NCBI RefSeq assembly: GCF_008831285.2
Contig: NW_022204508.1
Span: 496,001-560,000 of the forward strand
DNA from: Nymphaea colorata
Taxonomy: Eukaryota > Streptophyta > Magnoliopsida > Nymphaeales > Nymphaeaceae
DNA: 64,000 nt
Reading direction: 5' to 3'
Shown piece after piece: positions 21,560 through 32,256 of the stretch (position 1 is its first letter; every line of letters begins with the position of its first letter). The notes beneath the pieces are model-generated. The model did no database searches and had not been told where the DNA came from. It saw nothing but the letters and a program-made list of their open reading frames with translations. The translations under genes were made by a program, and so were the position numbers.

Positions 21560-22140
21560 AAGGTGAAGAGTACAAAAGGTAAAGTTTAACCTTCGGATTC
21601 TTGTACTCATCAAATTGTGGCTACAAGACGGCATTGCAATTTCTACTGATGCATTACTCCCATGGTAACACTATTATTTGATGCATTCCTCCCATGGTAA
21701 AACTATTGTTTTTTTTTTCTGTAGTGTTAATCAGGTTTTCCATTGAAAAGAAAACAAGGAAAAGAATAAAACTGAACCATTAAGCCACCACGTTAGACAT
21801 TTCAGAACTGAAAATAAACATAAAAGATCAAATCTTGAGCCGCTGAATGTTGGAACGGTAAACAAACTGAAAGATTTGTTGACAAGACAAAGGACCTCTC
21901 TCTCTCTCTCCGAAGCAGTAATTAAAGTATAAGCTCTATTCCCTGACGAAAACTACAAGTTTAGTGAAGAACAAGAGCACAAATTGAATTTAAAAGAAGG
22001 AAACATGTACAAATGAAAGCAAAATAAATTTAAAGTTTTCAATTAGTTATCATCTTCACCTGCTCCAAATGAACTATCCGTTCATTTAAATAGAGCATCC
22101 TAACTAATTGTATCTTGGATCCATTATGAGATCCGAGGAC
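21560..22140 (+). repeat. Third copy of the CNL-distal spacer, without the LINE
   Basis: Matches 37940-38200 and then, without a break, 39340-39560. The 1.1-kb LINE present between those two segments in copy B is absent here, where acctctctctctctctccgaagcag is continuous. This is therefore the empty site for the LINE insertion. Confidence 0.75.
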
Positions 22141-22910
22141 AGAGGGTGGCCCCCCCATGAGCCACCATCCCAAGTCCACAGACGCTTTCTTTTAAACGCA
22201 AATTGTAATTGGGTTGATACTGCACCTGTTATCTAATCTCATTATCCTTTGTTGTGATAACCTACTGTCAATCAACATGTTTATTCATGTTTTCCTCTTT
22301 ATCAATGACAGACTAGTAGTCCCAACCTGGTGTGTCAAATAGCGCATGTTGAGCAAACACGGGCCTTGTAGACCAGCCGGGATCAAACTCAAGACCTTCA
22401 AATTAAAGCAGGTCAAGAGTTCATTACTCAAGGTGTGTATCTTGGCACAAAATGCAAAACATCTCGCTGACCTTGGCCTGATAGATTGGAAATTAAGGTG
22501 ACATGGAAGATTAGGGTTGGGGGATTTTTTTCAGATTTATTTAGCCGTAATTATGGATCTCGCCTAGGGCACATGGGCTCACCACATTCCAAACTAAGTG
22601 GTAGGCAGCTAAACTTCTGATGCCCACTCATGAGTTTATTTTTTATTTTTTATAAAATTAGCAACAAGAAATTAAATAAATGTAATTTCATTGTCGAGTA
22701 CTACACACTTTAGAATGTCCTTTCAAAATATGATTATGAATAACTACATTTCTGAAGGGTCATCAGCCACCCGAGGTAACTGCAATATTCCCATGCATAT
22801 ATATATATAATCTTTGGGCACAGATTTGAAAAAAAAAGATGGCCATGATAGGACAAAGGGCAAGATGGCCAGAAGATTTCACCTCCTCTTTCTCTCTCCC
22901 TCTATCTCGA

Positions 22911-23005
<95 letters not shown>

Positions 23006-23445
23006 TTATAACATACGTTTTTTTTTTTTCTAAATTCAAAGGAAGTAGACTTGTAGGATGTGACAATAAAACATGTGAATTTATGTTTTAAAACAAACTT
23101 CTTAACTTAAATTAAATCAATGGTTCTATGTAGACACGAAATTGCGATCGTACAACTACATCTTGGAGAACCAAATCCATGGAGCACTCTACTGTTATGG
23201 CTGTTCCTACAGCCCAATTGAATAACCCAGTTTTCAGCTGAGTTTTTTAAATATAAAACTTCTTCAAACTCGAATGCTACAAATTTATAGGTACGAAAAT
23301 AAAGACAGACTGGGTACATGAGAATTTAAAATTAGCAGTTTTCATTGTTCTGAATTTATCAGAATATGAGGGTCATGAAATTCAATCCATGTCCAATAAT
23401 TGTTTTCAGACAGCAGTTTTAGTATATTACCAGAAAGCAAAGGAA
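22140..23445. other. Intergenic, no gene seen
   Basis: Apart from the TA array at 22911-23002 I see nothing supportable. Open frames at 22814-23033 are products of the TA repeat. Confidence 0.6.
22911..23002. repeat. (TA)n microsatellite
   Basis: About 45 TA units with one TCTA interruption. Confidence 0.9.
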
Positions 23446-23447
23446 TC

Positions 23448-24056
23448 CTGCGGTGGTTTCAAAGGAAATAAAGATTTTGATCACTAGTAGAAAGGTAGAA
23501 GCCTCCCAAGGGATTGGTGCTAAAATGCATAAAATACCAGAAATGATTTCCGAAGAAAGCTGGAGCTTGTTTCTGGATGTGGCATCAAAAGAAGAAAATG
23601 AATTGGTGAGTCACAATTTGAAAGTTACAGGGGAGAGGATAGTGGACAACTGTGGTGGTTTGCCACCTGTGGTCCAGATGGTAGGGTCCTTAATGCGTAC
23701 AAAAAAAATGACAAAAGCTGTTTGGGAAAGCATTGATAAGTGTAAGATCTAGGAATCGAAGATGCCTGCCTCATGATCATCGTCTGAAATATGCAGTAGG
23801 CTGGTAGCATTCTTCTTGGTCTCATCCTGAGCTACGATGACTTGCCACATTATTTGAAGAATTGTTTTGTATATTGCTGCATTTATAGAAAGGATTAAGT
23901 GACAGGAAGGCCTGAGTTGGTCATGCAATGGGTGGGACATGGATTGCTTGACCAAAAGAAAGGAGTTGTGGAAGTGACAGCAGACCAATGGATTGATGAT
24001 TGGATAAATCAGTGCATGATTGAAGAAACTGAAGAAGGGGAACTATCTGTGCGTTC
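23448..24056 (+). pseudogene. CNL-3: NB-ARC second-half fragment
   Basis: Starts abruptly at RNBS-B (KEIKILITSRK) and runs through EESWSLFLDVA, the GLPL motif changed to GLPP, and RTKKMTKAVWESIDKC. A TAG at about 23750 and further frame damage follow before YCCIYRKD-like text (about 23873-23897) and WVGHGLLDQKKGVVEVTADQW. The match ends near 24050, before the MHD region. The 5' half (CC, P-loop, kinase-2) is missing. The 3' side meets copia debris on the other strand. Same gene as the tail at 25478, if the copia debris is an insertion. Confidence 0.78.
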
Positions 24057-24109
24057 TCAGTACCTTCCTCAGTACCTTCCTTAACACACCCCCACAATCT
24101 GTGCGTTGG

Positions 24110-25025
24110 TTCTCTTACACATAGAGTGTCTCGGCACTTTACAAAAGATAAAATACTTGATGGCTTTGTAGGCCAATCAGCTTGGTGTTCTTAGGATCGA
24201 ATGAACTGTATTTGGATGTCACCTCCACTGACAGTTTCTTACAAAATGAAAACTGATCTTTATATGTTTTGTCCTGGATTGCAGCACTGAGTGCTCCTTT
24301 GTTGTCGCACCAAAAATTTGGAGCCTGTTGCAATGAGAAACCAAGTTCCTTAATCAATGATTGCAGCCACAGTAATTCAACTATTCCTTCGACCCGTGCC
24401 CTGTACTCTGTTTCTGTGCTAGAATGAGCTACAGATTTTTGTTTTCATGATGGCCATGACACCATATTTTCTCCAAGGAAAACAACGCAACCTGAATTTG
24501 ACTTTCAATCTGAAAAAAGAAGAAAGGAGAAAAAGATGACTCAAAAATTAACATGGTTTGGAAAAATCCTACTCCATAACTCAGTCATCAATTCTTTGAT
24601 GATCTGGTTCCCTTACTCAATAAGATTTTATACATAGTTTGGATGAATTCAAATTTGAATTCAGTCAACCGTTTTCAATCGGATTACAGCCTCTCGCCTT
24701 GATTCTCTCCTTTTGTTCAACGTCATCCTTAAATCTCTCATTTTTATCAAGATCCATTTTTCTCTCGTGCCCGATTTGTATCCCTGCAATATTGGTGGCA
24801 CCTGATTTAATGGAAGATGAGCTGCTATGTTACCATGATCTGAGACATCGGCACTGGCCGGTGGTGCGTTATCTTCTTGCCTGATTCGTTCCCCTTTAAT
24901 ATTGCTGATTTCTGATTTGGTGACGTTAAGATTGTTGATTACTGATTTGGGGACGTTACCATGAGCTGGTGCGTTAGATGTGTTATCACTATCATGCGCA
25001 CAACCTGCCCAGTCGGCATCAGCGA
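24110..25025 (-). pseudogene. Copia RNase H relic interrupting CNL-3
   Basis: On the reverse strand, DADWAGC (25001-25021) is followed, after about 500 bp of unrelated sequence, by SGCVVFLGENMVSWPS, HSSTETEYRA, ELLWLQSLIKELGF and FWCDNKGAL (24520-24290). These are the RNase H landmarks of a Ty1/copia polyprotein. A stop follows SWPS. No LTRs or other domains are recognisable nearby, so this is a fragment that itself contains an insertion. Confidence 0.7.
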
Positions 25026-25477
25026 AGGCATGTAAAACTTATTTTTATTGATGTTACCAATATCAAGATGGCAGAACTCATCAGAGCTGCATGGGCTGTT
25101 TGCAGCAGATTTTTAGAAGGTTTTGAGTACAGGGTGAAGGCGGAAAAAGGGAACTCTATGGTCGATTTTGGTGTGTTCATAATGCCCATCTAAAGGAGAG
25201 GGGAAATTTATCTTGTGAAGACCAACAGCTGCTCATAGTTGGTTTTCTCTTTTTGCTCATCTGGAGGGTTTAGTCAACCCTTTGTTTTTCTGATTGTGAA
25301 AATTAGCATTTATATAAAGCTAACCTTTCCCTGTATAGGTCATCTTGTTTGAATGAAGGTGAGGGGCCTAACCCGCATAAAGCTGTTACAGCGAATGGAT
25401 ATGTTTTTACTTGTCATAATTCAAGAATATGCATGTTGAATCCATTTTCAAGCTGATATAAATCCAATCCATTTCCA

Positions 25478-25763
25478 GTGGGTGTGGTGTCTCTCCCAAC
25501 TAGAGGAATTGCTACTGGAAGGTTTCACCGGGGACATCACCTTGGGAGGCTACTGGAAATGCCCCCCGAAACTAAGATACCTATGCCTTTCTGACATCCC
25601 CAATCTCAAGTCCTTGGCAGACATCAATAACATTACTCTCCGACAAAATGATGCAGTAGCTACAACTTGTCCCACGGATGCAAAGAAACAGATCGCCTGC
25701 CTCTTCAAGCTTGAATTGTTGACAATGACAGCTGTTCTGCACTTGATCTGCGGCAGGAGTTAA
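25478..25763 (+). pseudogene. CNL-3: terminal LRR and 3' end
   Basis: VWCLSQLEELLLEGF, then GGYWKCPPKLRYLCLSDI, then LADINNITLRQNDAV match the last LRR and tail of CNL-2b, CNL-6 and the fused tail of CNL-2. The frame stops at 25763 within the tail. Downstream sequence 25766-26036 is the shared 3' flank found inverted at 11020-11200. The intervening LRRs are absent. Confidence 0.78.
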
Positions 25764-26662
25764 TGGACCATCTTGACTTCATCTGTTCCTGACATGCGAT
25801 CTGTTTTCTCGTGTGAAGGCTGTCGACATGGATGAACATAGCAGAGGATTATATTGTGAAACATGCAAAACAAGAAGGAGATGGTTTTCATCAGCTTAGA
25901 TTCACGTTCGGTGTGAATCTAGCGAAAGAGGGAGCATGATTTCGGCATCTGCTGTTGGTGGTGTCTGTATGAATTTTTCGCATGATTTCGGCATCTGCTG
26001 TTGGTCGTGTCTGTATAAATTTTTCATATTCTATAATGTTCCCCTAACAGCCAAGGTGTTTACCTTGCTTGAACTCCAGTAGGCAGGAATGCTATAACCA
26101 CAGCTCCCTGAAGAGCAGTGCATGCACCCTCCCTGAAAAGGATGTGCCAACTGCACCCGTTTCAGATCTGCATCTTTCTGTTTAGTTGCAGTTCCTTTCT
26201 CTTCTTCAGATAAATCTTTTTTCTTTTCATGTATTTGCAGTAAGAAAGATACCCAAGTTAAAAAATAGAGAATGTAAAAGGAGGGAAGATTTACGTTGGG
26301 TGAAAAAGGTGATTATTTACTTTGTTTATAACTGTAAAAGAATTTTTAATGTTCCTGCCTGAGGTATGCACAAAAACTGAGTGACCATTTATTCCAATTT
26401 TTCAGGTAGAATTGGGCATGTGGCACATGGGAAATTAACTGTTGTTAAACTGATATCTGGTGTGCAGTGATGTGAGTCCTTTAAGAGGTAAAAATTTGTC
26501 TGTCCCCTTATTCAGGATGCCCAAATTTGAGTATCAATCAAGAACTGTATGTTGTAACTTTGATTAGGTGTACTGCTCTTGGTCAAGAAAATTATTGCTA
26601 ATGGATGGACAGCCATTTGACCACAATGCTAGTTACTATTTCTCATATTTTATGACAGTTTG

Positions 26663-26788
<126 letters not shown>

Positions 26789-28035
26789 GTGTCTGTGTGT
26801 AATAAAGTGGCACAACATGTGTTCAATTGTTAGAATATAAGTTGTTAACACAATGGGAATGCGGTTCAATCACATGAACTGATTCAACCAACTAACGGTA
26901 ATGTGTATTAAGGTTTGTTACTCCTAAAGAAATGTTTACTCTAGACTCTCAAGCAAGAGAGCAATTTCACTTTCAAAAAAATTGTGGAACCAGCTACTGA
27001 ACGTAGGAATGAAGATGATGCACATCAGACTTCACGGGATGCTGACTTCTATATTCTTTGTCCCAAGCTTACAACATGCAGATCATGAACGCATTGAAGA
27101 TCATGAAGATAAAGACATCATGTAAGGGAAATTAAAAAAAGTGGGCAGTCACGTTGATAACCAACTATTTACACATGTTCAATGGGTAGACTCTTGGTGA
27201 TGTAAGTTTTAATCCAAGGTTTGGCGGTGTTGAAACAGACATGTTGGATGTGAGATCTTGGCCTTGAATTTTCCATTTATATGAGATATGATGCCTGTGG
27301 CTGATGTTGCAGAACTTGTTTGGCTAGCTGGCATTGTGGGCTCAAAATGTCTGGAGTTGAAGAACTTCAAAATTAATGTGGGGAAATGAGATGAAGGAAT
27401 TTGTTGTTTCAGCTAGACATAGAAAGTGAAAATTTACCATCTATTATTGACTTGGGATTTAAACCTTGCTGTGCCATTAACGTTGACTATAAAACAAGTT
27501 TAAGATGCATAGAGAGGGGAAAAAAATTGAGGGGTGTCATGTCAACATGAAAAGTGTTTGACAAAGAGTAACATGGCAGCCATATGCAAAAGCGTGCAGG
27601 ATCCATGTCATCCAGCCAGAACTTCTTGGTGGTTGGGGCCCCTGAGGCAATATCTCTTTGGTGAAGTAATCTCATTCCTCATGGGTGGACTCCTTTTTTG
27701 TCACTCAACTGTCCTGTTTTTTACTCTCGCTCTGTCTCTCTCTCTCTCTTTCTCTCACACACACATACACAGATGCATGCATGCATGCATATTGACACAT
27801 ACAGAGTAAAGCATAAAAAACAGGAACTAGGAAATGTCAGATGGAAGATTGAAGTTTGAAGAAATAGATAGAAAGTACTGCAGTTGCTGCTTCACGGCAT
27901 GCATTTGTTGTTAAGCTGAGCAAACTTTCTCCATAGATTGCATACACAAACAAAAAATGGAAATTAGGCAATGTTCCAGCAATAAAAGGAGGCTATGTCA
28001 CCAAATCAGTTGAAGTTACCATATGTAATGAACAC

Positions 28036-28046
28036 ACAGACACACG

Positions 28047-28078
<32 letters not shown>
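28036..28078. repeat. (CA)n(GA)n microsatellite
   Basis: Complement of the CT/GT tract at 5086-5131 in the inverted copy. Confidence 0.85.
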
Positions 28079-28089
28079 AGTGTTAAAGG

Positions 28090-30170
28090 GGCTTCCTCAG
28101 TGAATGAGTAATGCAATCTTTTGGTGTTTTAAGCCAGTTCAAGCACCTTGCAGCCATTCTTTTGGGTCTATCATAAATAAAATTATTCTCTTATCACTGT
28201 CTTTTTGACTGCTGGATGCTTTGGATTAAATTGATTTCATAACTGTCCTTTTTTTTGCTTTAGTTTGTACGAATACCCTTTGTCTATGGTAAAGAAAATG
28301 ATGTTCTCGTCACTTTGTCTCTTTTATTGGTGGATATTATGGATTAGATTCATATCACAACTGCCCTTTTTTGCTTTAGTTTATACAAATACCCTTGGCC
28401 AATCCTAAGGAAAATGATGCTGAGAAAGAAGGGTTAAAGGGGCTTCTTCCTCAATGAATGAGCAATGCAATCTTTTAGTGCTTAAAGCCAGTTCAAGCAT
28501 CTTGCAGCCATTCTTTTGGGTCTGTCGTAAATAAAATTATTCTCTTATCACCGTCTTTTTGACTGCTGGATGCTTTGGATTAAATTCATTTCATAACTGT
28601 CTTTTTTTTGCTCTAGTTTGTACGAATACCCTTTGTCTATGGTAAACAAAATGATGTTCTTGTCACTGTGTCTATTACAGGTGGATATTATGGATTAAAT
28701 TCATATCATAACTGCCTTGTTTTTTGCTTTAGTTTATACGAATAGCCTTGGTCTATCCTAATTAAAATGATGCTCTTGCCACCTCTTAGATTGAGCCTGT
28801 TGATTCCTTCCTTGAAGAGTTGGCTACCAAAGAGCCATGATGTCTAGTCTCCTTAAAAAAAGAAAAAGGTAGAAGAGCAACCATGTGCATGGTGTCCTTT
28901 TTTCGTTTTCTTTTCTCCTTTCTTTAATGGACAGGTAGATTTGATTCTCCATTTTCAAATGGGTTGGCCCTCCATGATGAACAGATTGTTATTTTTAGAG
29001 TGAGTGGGAGTTTTTGAGTGCACCCATCAACATCATTGAATCAAAATCATTTCGGCTATAAAGCTAAAATGCCCCATTGTACTACCTCTGCCACTTAAAT
29101 GTTCTAAGTGTCTTCCACTCAAGGACTGCCTAGCTCATTGATGCCCACTTCGTGCATGTTGACAGGTTGGAGCATGGTAGGCTTTGAACTAGCAATTTCA
29201 AAAGTTCTGACTTCCTGTTTGTGATTCAGCAATTCCAAAGCTTGGTGATTCGATAAAAGGTCAAATTTAAATCAGTTATCCAAGCACTTAAATCGATCAG
29301 ATATATAAAAAAAAATCAAATTTAAATTTGCATTTGCACTTACCGTCTGAACCCGTTGCACCCACTAAGCATATGTGTCTGCATTTTACCACATTCCAAC
29401 TTAGCTTATAACAAATATTCAATCTAATTGAGATTCCTATATTCAATTCAAGTAAATATCTTATAAATAATATCCATATTTTTTGAATTAAAGATAGTAA
29501 TATATATATATATATATGTGTATATATATATCATAATGTGGTTCTGATCTTAGTTGTGTATTCACCAATGATGTGTTCCTTCAGCGTATGCCCAATCTTG
29601 CCCGATTCTGGAATTGGCCACTTTCTATGGGTGAAAGAGTAGCCTGTAGGGGATAAGCATCAAATCTTTTACTGGTGGATATTATGGATTAAATTCAAAT
29701 CCCAACTGCTTTTTTTTTTCTTTAGTTTATGGGAAGGGTTAAAGGGGCTTCTTCCTCAATGAACGAGCAATACAATCTCTTAGTGCTTAATGCCAGTTCA
29801 AGCACCTTGCAGCCATTCTTTTGGGTCTATCGTAAATAAAATTATTCTCTTATCACTATCTTTTTGACTGCTGGATGCTTCGGATTAAATTCATTTCATG
29901 ACTGTCTTTTTTTGCTTTAGTTTTTGCAAACACCCTTTGTCTATCGTAAAGAAAATGATGTTCTCGTCACTTTATCTCTTTTACTGGTGGATATTATGGA
30001 TTAAATTCATATGACAACTGCCTTTTTTTTCTTTAGTTTATACGAATACCCTTGGCCTATCATAATGAAAATGATGCTCTTGTCACCGTGTTTTCTTAAC
30101 TGATTGGTGGTTTGGATTAAATTCATTTCACAACTGTGTTTTTTGCTTTAGTTTATATGAATATCCTTAA
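28090..30170. repeat. Higher-order minisatellite: ~349-bp units built from ~115-bp subunits
   Basis: Units starting gggcttc(t)tcctcaatgaa at about 28090, 28439 and 29743 share the order tgcagccattcttttgggtct, gactgctggatgctttggatt, ttgctttagttt, then a second tggatattatggatt subunit. Subunits are spaced about 118 bp (for example 28223 and 28341). A unique stretch, 28780-29660, separates the second and third units. Confidence 0.75.
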
Positions 30171-30399
30171 ACGGCTGAAGCCCCTTTCTTTTTTCTTCAA
30201 ACCCAGTCCTCGGTGGAGAGCAGTACACATGTCAACTAAAGTGTCACACGTCTATCTTTTGCAGTCTCTAGCAGTAGTACTCATAATAAATGAACTAACA
30301 GTGAACATTCATTGGTTCGACCGACTACGCTACACCTCTTGGGGCTTTCTCCATACGTGAGGACATAATGAATTGCAAATGGTCAATTTTGTATAGGAT

Positions 30400-32256
30400 T
30401 ATTACAAACAGACATCAAATGCAATTTAGCTATTCTACTTTGTGGAATCAAATTTAGATTGATCTAGTTAGATTCTGTTGTAAGAAGAAAAAAGGAGAAG
30501 AAATATTCTAGTTATAAACTACATATTAGACGAATAAGAGACCATATGGACTCACTGATCTCTTAACAACTTGATTTACATTCTCATTTGGGAGATTCAA
30601 TAATACCCATCATGTACATTATATTCTAATTTCTCTTATAACACTGACATATTTTTTAAATTAATGGTATTTGATTTTTTTAACATTTTAAAGTTGAGAA
30701 AAATAATTAATGCTGAGACAACATTAAAAATTTAAAACAAATAATTTCTTAAGAAAATGAATGACCGTCTGAAAAAAAAGCAAAGGGGCAAATATCAATT
30801 TGTTCTTGATAACTCTATTGGGATTTTAAGAGGAAAAGAAAATATGAGGCATCTAAAGATTGTAGGCTGAACCACACACGCAAGTGGACAAAGGTATGAC
30901 AAAAATGAAAAGAAAAAAAATTGACTTTGTCTTCATTTTCAAATTCTATTCGCTTACATACCTCTCCATGAATGCACTTAGCCTATAATATTTATTTTTC
31001 TAATGGAAGAACGATTTTTTATTTTTGGAGTTATTGTTGGATTTTGCTTCTTGCATCACTTGCTTTAAACTGTCAACTGCAGCCTTTTGGAGAAATCAAG
31101 AAAGCCCACTTGAAAGGAAATAGCTGAAAAGACTAGTAACAACACCTAGCCCTCGCTATCTAATTGGTCTGAGCCAACTTGTGGCTAGTGCCACTTGATC
31201 ATTCACTCTTGCTATTGTTAGGGAGACCTTTCACATCCCCCCACCCAGAGTGGGTGACGTGCAAGTTGCAACAGCACCACCACTTCTGCAAGGATGATGG
31301 CATGAACAAGTTGTACTTCTAGTCAATGGTCAGATCACAAAACTAGGATGGGCTAAATAAAATTTTGGATTTCGAAAAAGAAATCATGCATCCAAGCTTT
31401 TTACATAATACAATGAAAAATCAGACAAACGTGAGGAAGAGGAAGTGTTGGTGATGTAGAACTTTGTGGTTCAGGAATCATGGACCTTGCCAGCCTGTAG
31501 AGCACTTCCTTCGTCTTCCTTCTCCTTCCATTTTCAGATTTAAGCAATGGCAGACCTAAATTCGTTTGGCATTCCTTCATCTTCCTCTTCTTCCATTTTC
31601 AGATTTCTAGTTCTCTTCCTCTGCTAGGTCTTTCTTCCACCAAGAAAAAAACAGAGGAGGAGATGACAACAGTAATCAACACCCTTGTGTAAACACCTGT
31701 TTCTATTCTGTTGGGGGATGTAACCAGCTTGTTGAAAGAAAAGGTGGACCTCATCTTGAATGCCAAAGACGATCTCGAGGTGCTCCAGCAGAAGCTGAGA
31801 TACTTTGGGAAGGCCCTCAAAGTCACAGATCACAAGCCCTTTTTCAGCAATGAGCGCAACAGAGATCTGGAGAGAGAGCTGAAGGATATTTTCTATGATG
31901 CCCAGGACATCATCGAAGGATACCAAAGCACAATTGAAATTTGCAAAAGGGACAAGCATTCTATAACTTCATGGAACAAGGTAAGGAAGCCCTGGACCAT
32001 TCTGTGCTCTTGCTTTAAGGAACATGTATCTGCTTCCTACAACCTTGCAATTGATATTAAAAATATCAGCCAAAAGCTTGATAAAATAGAAAAAAATAAG
32101 ATAATGGCGGATGTGCTCGGAATAACACCAAGAGATATTGGTAGTGAGGGTCCTGTTCGTGGTGAACATGACAACCCCCGAGAGACAACCCATCACATGG
32201 GTGTACAACCACCTACAGGGAGGGAGGATGATAAAAAGGTGATAGTAGAAAAGCTC
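30400..32256 (+). repeat. Segmental duplication, copy 1 (partner 62146-64000)
   Basis: Near-identical by eye to 62146-64000 in the same orientation, covering the CNL upstream region and the CC part of CNL-4/CNL-5. The partner runs off the right edge, so true length is unknown. The start coincides with tattacaaacagacatc in both. Confidence 0.9.
31547..31627 (+). other. Upstream ORF in the CNL-4 leader (26 codons plus stop)
   Basis: ATG at 31547 (aagcaATGG, a good plant context) opens MADLNSFGIPSSSSSS... and ends at TAG 31625-31627, 35 bp before the main ATG at 31663. The same uORF is present in the CNL-5 leader and, inverted, in the CNL-2 leader, but CNL-1 has GTG in place of the ATG. Conservation may only reflect recent duplication. 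Confidence 0.4.

Noticed and set aside
28036-30170. CRISPR-like array
   Set aside because: Direct repeats are 115-349 bp without short unique spacers, in a plant nuclear context; it is a minisatellite.
31690-31730. Small intron removing the codon-10 stop (GTAAAC donor to ACCAG acceptor)
   Set aside because: About 40 nt is shorter than normal plant introns; kept only as an alternative to test.
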